From a virus: DNA of 64,000 nucleotides. The DNA lies in the IMG/VR virus record IMGVR_UViG_3300021088_000005, positions 1 to 64,000 of that record. One strand, written 5' to 3'. This document shows, one piece after another, positions 38,801 through 47,187 of the stretch (position 1 is its first letter; every line of letters begins with the position of its first letter). Made by a program: the position numbers and the translations under genes. Under the pieces are notes generated by a model. That model was given only the letters and a program-made list of their open reading frames with translations. It did not search any database and had not been told where the DNA came from.

Positions 38801-40983
38801 ACCTTCTCCGGAAGAGTAGCGGTTGGCAACTGCTTACCGGACTCTATGTTCTGCTGCATTTGCTTCTGCGCAGCTATTGTGTCTGCGGCATTCGCCTTGT
38901 TAATCTCGGTAACTATCTTCTTCTCATCCGGCTCTAGCGGCAATCCATGGCTCTGTTTATCTGCGACATCGTCCAGGAATCTCTTCTCTAGATCGACATA
39001 GCTAGACTTCCCTAAAATCTCACCGTAGTGGCTAGCGATAGCAACATGCAGTGGGGTGTTCTCGCGTTGCGGAACGAACATCTGCATAACCGGGCTAACG
39101 GGTTCCGGTGGGCCATATTGTCCCGCAGCTTTGCCTTCGTAGCCAAGGTTTGTTAACGCTACTCCCTTGTCCTTGACAGTGTGAATTCGGTCAGCTAGCT
39201 GATCTCGGGTCAGGTCTCCAGGAGCTATTCGCTTACCTAGTCGGTCTCCAAATGCTTTACCCATTCCATACCCGAGTGTTCCGCCGACTTCCGCACCTAC
39301 TACTCCACCTACATTGTATCCAATAGTTCCGCCTATTCCCGCTCCGCCTGCGGCTCCTAGGGTCGAAGCACCCTTCGCCAAGTTCTTAACAAACCATCCG
39401 GACTCTCCTGAACCTCGAACCGGCTGATCGCCCTTGCTGGCTACCTTCTCTAGAGCAGTCTTAACACGTATAATAGACGCTTGGTCTCTGCGCAGTCCTC
39501 TTACTCCGCTAACTCCACGTTCTTGCAGCGCACCGTCTATGCCAGTTCGGAGGCTATCCGCAGCCCAATACCTAGCTGCAAATTCCGGATCGGCGCGTAG
39601 TGCGGTAGCGACATCCCAGAAATTTCTCTTAAGAGTAGCTCTATTCAGTGCGTTTATGTCTGTGAGTATCTTTTGTGCTTCTTCTACCGTAGGATCGGTT
39701 AGGTTGAACTTTTGTGACAGATGGTTCATTCCGTCTTCTACAAAATCCTGCTGCGGACTGTCAGCTAGTTTATCGCGAACGTCTTGATTAACATTTGTAG
39801 TGATCGCGTCCTTTCCATACTTGTCTACGTGTCTTCCTACTTCGGTGTCGATATCATCTGATAGCTGCTGAGCAGCGTTCACATGATCTTCTACCGTATG
39901 GATAGGATTAGTTTCATGCAGCTTCTCCGAAGCGCCTAAGAATATCTGTGCATCTTTATCCGAATATGCGCCTTGTGTTGTATTAGTCGGAGGAGCCATC
40001 TTCTTAAAGTTATCAACAGCTTGGCGAACTGCTCTATCCTGCTTCTCACTAGTCTTCGGTATGTTTTGAACCTTACGGTTTAGCCTATCCAGTTCTGCCC
40101 CGGCCTCTATTCTTGCAGTGTGGGCGTCCTGTAGCGCAGTGCTTGCCTTACGTGAGTTTGCAGCCGCAGCGGACGCTCGGTTGTTCGCGTCGTCTACGTG
40201 CTGCTGAGTTACATTCGGATCGCCGCTATCGTGGGCCTGGGTTATTCTCTCGGCTTCCTCGCGTGCTTTGACAGCCTGGTCGGTAGCGATCTGCTGTTCT
40301 CTCAAACGCTGATCGAACATAGCGGTCGCAGAATCATGCGTAGCGCTAGCGACCTGATGCGCACGGATATCTGACCGGAAGGTCTTAGCGATTCTCTCAT
40401 GCTCGCCGCCGATTAACGTAGCTGCGATAGCAGGTACAGATTCTCCTACTATTCCTGCGATGTCTCCCTTGGCTGCTCTTTCGCGTATTCCTTCTGGGTC
40501 GAGACCAGCAACTCCGCCGATACCGCTAGCGACTGAAGATATAACAGGCTGGCCTTCATCGCGAGCCCTAGTATATCCTTCGTATACGCCTTTCGCGCCT
40601 TCGTACGCGCTATAAACTCCGCCTGTCACAAGATTAGCAGCGACAGACTTTGCGGTTTCGGTTGCAGAACTAGGCAACATAGCCTTTGTTCCCGCAGCTA
40701 CTCCGGAACCAAATCTAGACACCGCTCCCGGTTGCGCCTGCGGTTGATTATCGAACCCGAAATCGTATCCGGCCTGCGGAGTGGGCGCAGAAGCTGGTGC
40801 CGCAGCAACTGACTGAGGCTTCCCGAATCCGAAATCGAATCCGGACGATTGTGGCTGAGCCTGCGGGTCAACTGGCCCTAGTGGTTTGCCCGAAATGTCG
40901 TATGCAACACCGTTTTCTACCCTGGTCGCGTTAGGATATTGCGCAGGGGTTTGAATCTGCTCTGGTTCTGGAGTATCAACCAT
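35866..40983 (-). CDS. giant internal virion/ejection protein, 1705 aa
   Basis: Position after the tail genes and huge length match podovirus internal proteins that enter the host with DNA. N-terminus has two G-[FY]-DFGF repeats; coiled coil about 205-320; Gly-zipper about 540-580 (GGTIGYNVGGVVGAEVGG). An M41-like peptidase domain appears twice: near 750 with HDIAH (Glu to Asp) and near 1219 with intact HELGH followed by GGIAADE. Between them is a ParB/Srx-like segment with DGNHRIAAA near 1087. The motif NPKL[GS] occurs four times (about 985, 1117, 1425, 1513). Possible roles are cell-wall or host-protein cleavage during entry. Confidence 0.75.
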   Translation of the reverse strand: MVDTPEPEQIQTPAQYPNATRVENGVAYDISGKPLGPVDPQAQPQSSGFDFGFGKPQSVAAAPASAPTPQAGYDFGFDNQPQAQPGAVSRFGSGVAAGTKAMLPSSATETAKSVAANLVTGGVYSAYEGAKGVYEGYTRARDEGQPVISSVASGIGGVAGLDPEGIRERAAKGDIAGIVGESVPAIAATLIGGEHERIAKTFRSDIRAHQVASATHDSATAMFDQRLREQQIATDQAVKAREEAERITQAHDSGDPNVTQQHVDDANNRASAAAANSRKASTALQDAHTARIEAGAELDRLNRKVQNIPKTSEKQDRAVRQAVDNFKKMAPPTNTTQGAYSDKDAQIFLGASEKLHETNPIHTVEDHVNAAQQLSDDIDTEVGRHVDKYGKDAITTNVNQDVRDKLADSPQQDFVEDGMNHLSQKFNLTDPTVEEAQKILTDINALNRATLKRNFWDVATALRADPEFAARYWAADSLRTGIDGALQERGVSGVRGLRRDQASIIRVKTALEKVASKGDQPVRGSGESGWFVKNLAKGASTLGAAGGAGIGGTIGYNVGGVVGAEVGGTLGYGMGKAFGDRLGKRIAPGDLTRDQLADRIHTVKDKGVALTNLGYEGKAAGQYGPPEPVSPVMQMFVPQRENTPLHVAIASHYGEILGKSSYVDLEKRFLDDVADKQSHGLPLEPDEKKIVTEINKANAADTIAAQKQMQQNIESGKQLPTATLPEKVEPLLQAPRSGLAKGMDTQMGIVHDIAHAVVADARGLKVSDGIRSHIHPENVSLGSLMSTPIDWTDFVGEDKQIDWNKIKSRMADIAATYVAGGVANDLYHDIPAGENHHLGADMKALKGIFKDAGFTEVEANKMIRQAQEDAATVLSKPGVQKVIEDHASFREAGLDNQHHVSPGRLQQIIQDTKGASNEQPTGKPPANGPGAKGPATGNGAGSETATEEGNPAKLRPKGKGPAKGKGEGVRRNESAATEPQPRPANPKLGTKIVDGSDVVNHLMKTSKISEEDARYLTKQYGAGKYALKDVPIQRVPDTQEDLDNFVPRKGYVYAGDNYNPALAEKYAKLKSPLPAIVLDRDGEVVDGNHRIAAADMRGDKTIKAYVPIENLKPENPKLGAEESEDLMHELQSARKQNWPIEVIDSQGNSRIEKVPAFSSKDAIRVAQKKFPGESTWGTTTGPEPIPAGEYKVPTGKSHRFGNPGVNQEFTKPDINVERHELGHALVGLASGLDVRGMLSHLHPDLQAIGAKRGAVRFEYDNISDPSGAIKPESVPSLVRSLMGGIAADEVFNEQPRDNNVNFDSTRPGSDAGMARRMMLRAGYTEGEIQEKLHQAVDSAKSHLTKPEVSDIIKENAGFREPGLSRQFHYSEDRLRAMHNEIQRRAQNGANNTANGGEGGSGHPENVPGTEGGSPEAPGRAVETPENPKLGLRETTTGDPKADEAIRDAGAIPAGRMFPGEPYELKSFHDPKTGSTLNIKATEPITAEAIRQRLADSRAKFAAGIEALKTPENPKLSPNREVPYEVVENYIDRRNQVADNVMSEYKDSLGKPDQRQKWSVVPAGRLKKIWNDYAKNGFVRDEAGIDRIADTVLENIHKLHANNILTGHSPYSPEEYAEDITGDKVPEGHFEKNENFFDDGKGGWRITDYGMDKLERGAADLMMAKTAEDKLQAIDYILSVTHMRSDLSSWFVEDGQKTLNSLFGKK
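36696..36824 (-). CDS. nested ORF B inside the ejection gene, 42 aa
   Basis: Different frame from the host gene. ATG at 36824 with GGAGAG about eight bases upstream. Encodes a charged helix with QQMAEKAAQDIQKMSPEQKA. Resembles nested ORF A (38019-38234). The main frame here is low-complexity Gly/Asn/Pro. Ends in TQS-stop where the main frame reads NPKLG. Confidence 0.45.
   Translation of the reverse strand: MELTIQQMAEKAAQDIQKMSPEQKAEVRKHLDEQLKPQKTQS
38019..38234 (-). CDS. nested ORF A inside the ejection gene, 71 aa
   Basis: Different frame from the host gene. ATG at 38234 with AAGGGAG six bases upstream. Helical Gln/Lys/Arg-rich protein with LQQMAQELRDQLQGMEPDQK, similar to nested ORF B. 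The main frame here is a Gly/Pro/Ala/Lys linker. Ends in TQS-stop over the main-frame NPKLG. Confidence 0.5.
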   Translation of the reverse strand: MNSQQGSLQQMAQELRDQLQGMEPDQKQQLRKGIQQSFDRRGRDLLKEKAKAYEEMNQPQQSPSPDQQTQS

Positions 40984-40992
40984 CTTATATCC

Positions 40993-43185
40993 TTACAGCG
41001 GCTGTCCCGTCTGTTGACTATACTTCTTTCCTGTTGCGTCCTGAATCGAACCGTCAGACATCTTCCATACCGGAGTTCCGTTTGCAGCCTTTCCTGGGTT
41101 CGGGTTGACTGCGCCCTTAGGTGCTGCCGGAGTCTGATCTACTGGCTGACCTGCCATCTTAGCGAGAATATTACGCTGAGCATTCATAGTTGCCAGGTCC
41201 CCAGGCATGCGAGCCGCGTATTCCTTGCTTGGAGCACTCTCGTCCCATGTGTCCTTTAGGGTTCCAAACTTGTCCATCATAGACTGTGCCTGGGTTGTGA
41301 TTGCTGCTTCGCGGCCTCCAGGAAGATTAGCTGCCAACGTAGATTTGATGTTGGCAATAGCCGGAACTGTACTATCTCCGTAGAATGCCGCCAATTCTGT
41401 TGACAAAGTGTCAATCTTGTTCATGTAGGCATTGTACGCAGGGGTTCCCGGAACGTGACTTGTGTTGGTGTTGAGTGCCATTGCTTCCTGCAAATGCTTC
41501 AACGCAGTGACTCCGCTCTTAAGCTGATCTCCGGTCTTCCCAGAAGTGTACTTTGTGTAATTTTCCATATAACTCTTGATCTTGTCTGGTTCGAAATCCG
41601 GATATGCTCTTGTAACCGCGTTGATTACTTCTGGCTTACGCGATAGCAAGTAGCTCAAGTTATTAATAGGAGCCTTTCCTTGCCCGATCAAGTCCACTGT
41701 TGAGCGAGCCGCAGATGGCAAGCTAGCTCTAAATGCCTCTGGGGTTGTTGCGTTCTCGTCGCCCGCGAAGTCGCCGTTCTTAAGCTTGTCTGCCGCAGCC
41801 TTAGCATTTATCTCCAAGACTTTGTTCTCTTCCTCTTGCTTATTGTGCCTCTCAACTTCGGTCTGCTTGCGATCTTCCTCTACCTTCTTCTCGTAGTTTT
41901 CCTTTGCAGCCGGGGTCAGTGCAGACATAGCTAAGTCAATCTTACGTGATGCGTCTTCCATCTGCTGTTTCTTCTGCTGCAATGCCTGGGTCACCGGATT
42001 CGGTTGTCCAGGTTGACTCGGGTTCTTCTTTTCTACAGCATCGATCATCTGATCTACCGCTGCTAGATGAGCGTCAGCGTTCTTACGTGCTTCGGTCAAC
42101 CCGCCGACTGGATCGATGGCGATGTAGTGCTGAATCTGAGGATCGGTCAAAGCATCGTTAACTCTGCGAGACTGTTCCGCAGACATGTCTTCTTGGTTTG
42201 CTTTCTCCATCCTAGTCTGAGCCGCCCGTACACCGTCGGCTTGTGATGATAGCGCGTCTAGCTCTGAGAAACTCAATGATGTGTTTGCTGGTATCTTCTT
42301 GCCTGTCCATCTTGATAGATACTCGGCCTCGGCACTTGATATTGGCTGTCTCTTCTCGGTCATGTCAGTCTTAGAAATAGAATATGTCGGAGACATTACC
42401 GGATTTCCGTTCTTATCCACTGCTGGCTTGCCATCTTTGTAAACAGGCTGTTCTCCGGTAGGACGACCTGTGTGGGTCTTCCAGAAGTTTGGGTCTTTAG
42501 ACAGCATGTCGTTTAACTGATCTTGGGTGACATCATCCTGATTGTTAGAAGTGTCGTACCTAGATCGCAGGTTCTTCATGAACGATGTGCCCTGGTCGTA
42601 CTCGGTCTTTCTATCCTGCATGTCCTGACGGTACATGTTGCGGGTGTTCATTGCGATACGCTGAGTGGTTTCAGCACGTAGCAATTCCTGATTCTTCTCT
42701 TTCGAGATAGCTTCCTTCTCTTGAGCCTGACGCTGACCGCGTGCTTGTAGTGTTCTGGCAACTCCGGTCAGTGCTCCGCCGCCGTTCGGGGCGGGTTCTC
42801 CCGCAGCCGCAGCATCACTGATGCTGCCCATCATACCAGTCACTCCGGCTAGAACAGCCTTAGCCCATCCACCGGGCGCAGCAACCGCAGCCGGATTAGA
42901 CTTAGCCGCAGCATCCATTCCCTGCGCCATCCTTGTAACAGCCGGAGACTTTACAGGTCGTAGGATGTTCTGTAGAGCCTGAACCCCAGGCAGGTCGCCT
43001 AAAGTAGCGCGGGTCTGGTCTTCGTCCTGGTTATCTTGGTCAGGTTGTTCCGCGTTCTGTGGTGCAGCTTGTAGCGCGGCGACCCCAGGGGCCATGGTCT
43101 GTCCGACCATGCCTGCGGGAGTAGTATTTCCTAGAACGTCCGTGCTAGGAGAGCTAGGAAGTTGTCCTGGTACTATCTCTGTCAT
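40993..43185 (-). CDS. internal virion/ejection protein, 730 aa
   Basis: Second of the three internal-protein genes. Gln/Asn/Ala-rich, extended helical segments (about 130-190 and 300-460), a Gly/Ala hydrophobic patch near 110-125 (AVLAGVTGMMGSI). No enzyme motif seen. Gene order and composition fit podovirus ejection proteins. Starts ten bases after the next-upstream gene's stop. Confidence 0.6.
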   Translation of the reverse strand: MTEIVPGQLPSSPSTDVLGNTTPAGMVGQTMAPGVAALQAAPQNAEQPDQDNQDEDQTRATLGDLPGVQALQNILRPVKSPAVTRMAQGMDAAAKSNPAAVAAPGGWAKAVLAGVTGMMGSISDAAAAGEPAPNGGGALTGVARTLQARGQRQAQEKEAISKEKNQELLRAETTQRIAMNTRNMYRQDMQDRKTEYDQGTSFMKNLRSRYDTSNNQDDVTQDQLNDMLSKDPNFWKTHTGRPTGEQPVYKDGKPAVDKNGNPVMSPTYSISKTDMTEKRQPISSAEAEYLSRWTGKKIPANTSLSFSELDALSSQADGVRAAQTRMEKANQEDMSAEQSRRVNDALTDPQIQHYIAIDPVGGLTEARKNADAHLAAVDQMIDAVEKKNPSQPGQPNPVTQALQQKKQQMEDASRKIDLAMSALTPAAKENYEKKVEEDRKQTEVERHNKQEEENKVLEINAKAAADKLKNGDFAGDENATTPEAFRASLPSAARSTVDLIGQGKAPINNLSYLLSRKPEVINAVTRAYPDFEPDKIKSYMENYTKYTSGKTGDQLKSGVTALKHLQEAMALNTNTSHVPGTPAYNAYMNKIDTLSTELAAFYGDSTVPAIANIKSTLAANLPGGREAAITTQAQSMMDKFGTLKDTWDESAPSKEYAARMPGDLATMNAQRNILAKMAGQPVDQTPAAPKGAVNPNPGKAANGTPVWKMSDGSIQDATGKKYSQQTGQPL

Positions 43186-43194
43186 GTTATCCTC

Positions 43195-43833
43195 TTATCC
43201 CTTAAGTCCGCCAGCGAACCCGCTAAAGAAGTTACCTACCTGTTCGCCACCTGTCGAGGTTCCCGCTGTGTCTAGGTTACCTAAACCGCCACTAATACCG
43301 CCCATCAAGCCGCCAGCTAATGAAGTAATACCACCTGCGATAGCCATCTGCTCTTGATTCTTCTGTTCTTGGACTGTCTTAGCTTCACCGAACGCGCTTT
43401 GGTTTGACGCACTAGTCTCGCCAGCTAGTTGACCCGGAGCGTAATCTGCTTGTAGAGCCTGCAACCCACCTGCGGCGGTCTGCCAGTTCTGTCTTCCCTG
43501 ATTATAGTTCGCATTCGTGATGGCAAGGCTTTCTTGAGACGATTGGTTTGCCGCTGCGTTAGCTGCGGTTTGCCTTAAAGTGTCTTCTCCGCCAGTCGGA
43601 AGATACTCGTTTCCGCCGCCGCGTGCAGCCAAGGTATTGTTCAAACTTGTCTGAGCTTTCGCGTAGTTAGCAGCGACCCCTTCTCCCGCTTCGGTGTTCA
43701 GCGCAGCTAGTTGCTGTGGTTCGAACCCCTGCTGATCCGGACCTGCCTGGAATATAGGAGTGTAAACATTGTTCATGTTTTGCAACACCCCGGCCTGGTC
43801 AGCGAAGTTTGTTGCATACTGACCTTGCAGCAA
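43195..43833 (-). CDS. internal virion protein, start uncertain
   Basis: At least 212 residues from TTG 43833. The frame stays open upstream, giving a plausible conserved-type N-terminus (KQLASQESAFSRLL) back to the previous stop at 43860, but no ATG or GTG is in frame. Helical and Gln/Asn-rich with a C-terminal Gly-rich hydrophobic stretch (GGITSLAGGLMGGISGG), as in T7-type internal core proteins. Actual start could be a rare codon. Confidence 0.55.
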   Translation of the reverse strand: MLQGQYATNFADQAGVLQNMNNVYTPIFQAGPDQQGFEPQQLAALNTEAGEGVAANYAKAQTSLNNTLAARGGGNEYLPTGGEDTLRQTAANAAANQSSQESLAITNANYNQGRQNWQTAAGGLQALQADYAPGQLAGETSASNQSAFGEAKTVQEQKNQEQMAIAGGITSLAGGLMGGISGGLGNLDTAGTSTGGEQVGNFFSGFAGGLKG

Positions 43834-43859
43834 CCGACTGAACGCCGATTCCTGGGAAG

Positions 43860-44315
43860 CTAACTGTTTTTCTGAATCACTTGGTCCGCAAATATGGCTA
43901 CCCTCACCTGGTAATCGCTACCGCCTGCTGGTTCGAATCCGAATTTTCGTTTCATAAAATCAATAAGCAATTTACTAGTCGATTGGAATACGACCAGATT
44001 GGCTTGCTGCTGTTTACTGTAGTCAAGAACAATCGGAACACACTTAATCATTGCCTTAACCAATCGAAGCTTCTGCACATCTCCGCGAGGCGCGAACTGG
44101 GTGTGCAATCTGATCGCTCCGAATAAGTCTTTCGGGTCGAGTCTGACATAACAGATCGATCCGGTGTCATCGTCCAGTCTGAATGACAACAGACTTCCTG
44201 GAACGCCTGTCAGCCACCAGATCGGATCGAGGCAATCCTTATGGTAAGGATCGTTCTGAATCCATCTGGTAAGCTGATCGATGTCTTCCTGTGTTGATGG
44301 GATTAGTTTAATCAT
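43860..44315 (-). CDS. GNAT-like acetyltransferase
   Basis: 151 residues. Beta-rich core with SLLSFRLDDDTGSICYVRLD near 41-60, then a helix and VVFQSTSKLLIDFMKRKFGFEP near 110-130, the typical GNAT ending in which a segment before the last strand reads FxxxxGF. Such genes are common among podovirus tail/internal genes. Substrate unknown. ATGA-type overlap with the upstream gene. Confidence 0.55.
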   Translation of the reverse strand: MIKLIPSTQEDIDQLTRWIQNDPYHKDCLDPIWWLTGVPGSLLSFRLDDDTGSICYVRLDPKDLFGAIRLHTQFAPRGDVQKLRLVKAMIKCVPIVLDYSKQQQANLVVFQSTSKLLIDFMKRKFGFEPAGGSDYQVRVAIFADQVIQKNS

Positions 44316-46057
44316 TAGGTTATCGTTGTGTCTACAATTGTGTACTGGATAGACAAAGTTACAGTGCCGTCTCCGACGGTAGGATCGGCCACGTCCGTAA
44401 ATGCGAACAACGCTGTGTTAACCTGATCGGCTGTTGGTATATTGCGGTCAAAAGACCCACCGTTGTTGTAGGCATCCGTAGCTTGATCTATAAATCCAGC
44501 GTTAGACGCTAAAAACCACACGGATGAGGCTTGATTATTGTTAAAGCACAATCCGATTTGAGACGAACCGTTCAGTGTAAACGCCGTCGTGTTGTGACGG
44601 TAGTGTGCTAACGTAGACACAATTAGATAGGTCTTGTTAGCTCCCGGTGCCGGAAGTACTTGTGTCGGCACTGAATGCAGGGTCTTTATCTGTGCTGCTG
44701 TCAGTGTAAATGTCTTCGACTGGATGTACGCAGCGCTCCCGCTTGTAGAATTCTGGAACTGCAACGCACCCGATACAGATACTCCGCCCCAAGTGAACGC
44801 ACCGGAGTTGCTGATATTAGTTGTCGTAGTAGCGTTGGTTCCCGCGCCGACCGTATCGTTTATAGATGTAGACGACAAAATGCCCGCAGAACCGTTCCAC
44901 CATGAGCTATCTACGATGAAACTTGTCGAATTGACATTTCCAATTGCAGTCGCTAACGCGGAAGTCAAAGTAACATTTCCACCGACAAACTGAGACTGAG
45001 TTGACAACTGACCTGTAGACACTGAAACAGGCATACTTATTAATGAGTTAGCAAGACTCTGCTTATTTTTAATGGTCAGAGTCTGACCACCGATTCCTGC
45101 ATTCCCCACGCCGACAGAAACCTGCATCGTGAACGAATCATCTTCGGTTGCCGATCCGGTCCATACCTGTCCGCCGATCTCGAATATCGGAGAGTTCTGG
45201 TTAGCAAGGCTTGTGGCTGCTGTGCGATTAAATATCTGCGTAGTTGTTGTGGCGGTTCCGCCAAAGAAGTTATTCGCGCTAGCGGAATAGAATCCGAAAC
45301 CACTTCCTGTCTGAGGGTCCGCATGGAACGCCGCGCTTAAAGTATCGCCCGCCAATCCCTGGTCGTCAGAATGAAAACCGAAGTTATTGTGCATTGTTCC
45401 GGAGTTAGAAGCAGACACTGCCCAAAATGCCATATTGGTAGTAGTCGTACCTCCTTGGCAATTAGTTTCTCCAAGAACGCTGAACATCTTAGTAACTGTA
45501 CCAGGGCCATTATTTGCGGCGAAAGTTACAATTGCGCCGTTAAAAGATTGAACTGCTCCTATGCTAGGAGCGCTAAAAGTATCCGCTTCTACCGCGAACA
45601 TACTAGAATCAGCAGTTCCTTCTGCTAATGTAGTAGAATAAACTCCTGACGAAGTAGTGTTATTTGTAGACTGCCCAACGGCCATTACAGCATACTGATT
45701 TCCAACCGACCCGCTTATCAGCGCAGAAAATCTTGATGTTGTAGGCTGCGGTGTTATAGAAGAAAACAAAGGGTCGAGTCCACTGATAGACCCGACTTCT
45801 AGTTCTTGCGCAACCGTATTCCATGTGAAGTTAGGGTCGCCTATCAAGGTGTCCGTTCCGGAACCGAAACCTACTTGTCCCGCAGGTAAAGTAGCACCAG
45901 TACCAAATAGCAGACTACCCTGAAGATGTCCATCAGAATCGATCCACCCGAACACCTGTCCGCCCTGGCTATTTGCAAGCTGAAGGAAATCGAACGTGGC
46001 GCGGCGCGGATTTACGAACTGACCTATAACTGTCTGTGTTGTTGGAGTAAGTCCCAT
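44315..46057 (-). CDS. tail fiber/spike protein, 580 aa
   Basis: Beta-rich, Gly/Ser/Thr/Asn-rich throughout, without long helices, typical of trimeric fibers or spikes. C-terminal ~130 residues look like a compact jelly-roll (YLIVSTLAHYRHNTTAF, LFAFTDVADP). Likely receptor recognition. N-terminus (NPRRATFDFLQLANSQGG) may attach to the tail. Confidence 0.6.
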   Translation of the reverse strand: MGLTPTTQTVIGQFVNPRRATFDFLQLANSQGGQVFGWIDSDGHLQGSLLFGTGATLPAGQVGFGSGTDTLIGDPNFTWNTVAQELEVGSISGLDPLFSSITPQPTTSRFSALISGSVGNQYAVMAVGQSTNNTTSSGVYSTTLAEGTADSSMFAVEADTFSAPSIGAVQSFNGAIVTFAANNGPGTVTKMFSVLGETNCQGGTTTTNMAFWAVSASNSGTMHNNFGFHSDDQGLAGDTLSAAFHADPQTGSGFGFYSASANNFFGGTATTTTQIFNRTAATSLANQNSPIFEIGGQVWTGSATEDDSFTMQVSVGVGNAGIGGQTLTIKNKQSLANSLISMPVSVSTGQLSTQSQFVGGNVTLTSALATAIGNVNSTSFIVDSSWWNGSAGILSSTSINDTVGAGTNATTTTNISNSGAFTWGGVSVSGALQFQNSTSGSAAYIQSKTFTLTAAQIKTLHSVPTQVLPAPGANKTYLIVSTLAHYRHNTTAFTLNGSSQIGLCFNNNQASSVWFLASNAGFIDQATDAYNNGGSFDRNIPTADQVNTALFAFTDVADPTVGDGTVTLSIQYTIVDTTIT

Positions 46058-46065
46058 GTGTCCTC

Positions 46066-46317
46066 TTATGTCTTGCTAATACCTGTGAATCCTGGTCGTG
46101 TCCAGTCTTCTGGGTGCGCCGGAGCAGGCTCTGCCTTCCAGCCCGGTCCCGCCTTCGGGCTCGGAGAAATCTTGTCGTCCGCGTCTCCCGGCTTCGGAAG
46201 CGACTGATCGGTGTATGTTTTCGGCTTGGTCTGGTCTATGACACCTTCGATCTCCATAGACGATTCGCCCTTACGGGCGTTGCGAGCCGATTTATATGAT
46301 GGTTTGTTGTCTGCCAT
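46066..46317 (-). CDS. hypothetical protein, 83 aa
   Basis: Charged, Pro/Lys-rich, probably disordered. Sits between two fiber genes. Unknown; possibly a fiber adaptor. Confidence 0.45.
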   Translation of the reverse strand: MADNKPSYKSARNARKGESSMEIEGVIDQTKPKTYTDQSLPKPGDADDKISPSPKAGPGWKAEPAPAHPEDWTRPGFTGISKT

Positions 46318-46326
46318 AATATCTCT

Positions 46327-47187
46327 TTATAGATCAGAAACTATAAAAACTTGTTCGAGTGTAAGAGCGCTGGACCCGCTGGTAAAGCATTCACTTGACG
46401 CGCAATACCGCAAATTAGTACTAGCAGATGGGAGGTGTGTTGTAATAGTAGCAACAAGAGCGCCATTTATATAAAATGTAACATTAGGAATAGTATCATT
46501 AAAAATTATTCCGAATTCAACCGGACCGTTGATAATCGGGGCAATTCCAGAACTTACGATAGTCTGGGTCGTTCCATCTTTTGTAATACACTGCCACGAT
46601 GTGTCGGGTACTGTAGTATCATACCTAAATGCAGCGTAATTTCCGGCGGGATTAGCGCTTGCACCCTGCGTTGCAAGAGTTTGATCTGTTAACCCAAACC
46701 ACCATCTTTCGTCTGTAATCCTTCCTCCGGGACCTGCTATCATCAAAAAAGCTATATTTCTTCCGGTTCTGTAGTTAGCGTTTCCGGATGCACCGCTTAC
46801 AACATTATTGCTGTTTACGAAAATACCGATTGCCGGGCCTAGTGTTGCATTTACTATGTCTGCAACTGAACTTCCTGAAGTAGTGTTGACATCCCCTATT
46901 GTAGAAAATGTCGTAGTAGAACCGTCTGCGCTGCCTATGGTCTGTCGTCTATGGCCCAACACACCCGCTGTGGACCCGCTACCAGCGTTGGCCTGAACGA
47001 ATGCGGTAGTCGCTATCTGATTTGTATTAGTGCCAAGTGTCGCTGTAGGAGCAGTTGGAATACTGGTCAGAGCAGGGGACACAGACAGAACAACTGTTCC
47101 CGACCCTGTAGTACCATCCGATAGGTCTGCCGCAGCGGGCTGCTGAAGACCTACCGGAGTCAGATACTTGTTAGTTGCATTGCTCAT
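46327..47187 (-). CDS. tail fiber protein, 286 aa
   Basis: PTAPTATLGTNTNQIATTAF near 46-65 is a recurring phage-fiber segment. C-terminal part (about 100-286) is beta-sandwich-like with WWFGLTDQT and YINGALVATI, resembling lectin-type receptor-binding domains. Its start overlaps the stop of the next-upstream gene. Confidence 0.65.
   Translation of the reverse strand: MSNATNKYLTPVGLQQPAAADLSDGTTGSGTVVLSVSPALTSIPTAPTATLGTNTNQIATTAFVQANAGSGSTAGVLGHRRQTIGSADGSTTTFSTIGDVNTTSGSSVADIVNATLGPAIGIFVNSNNVVSGASGNANYRTGRNIAFLMIAGPGGRITDERWWFGLTDQTLATQGASANPAGNYAAFRYDTTVPDTSWQCITKDGTTQTIVSSGIAPIINGPVEFGIIFNDTIPNVTFYINGALVATITTHLPSASTNLRYCASSECFTSGSSALTLEQVFIVSDL

Noticed and set aside
39434-39787. Rightward ORFs of 100 or more codons within the leftward virion genes
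   Set aside because: They lack ribosome sites, have Ser/Arg/Leu-rich shadow composition and mirror real codons of the opposite strand. Only the two nested leftward ORFs had both a start signal and mutual similarity.
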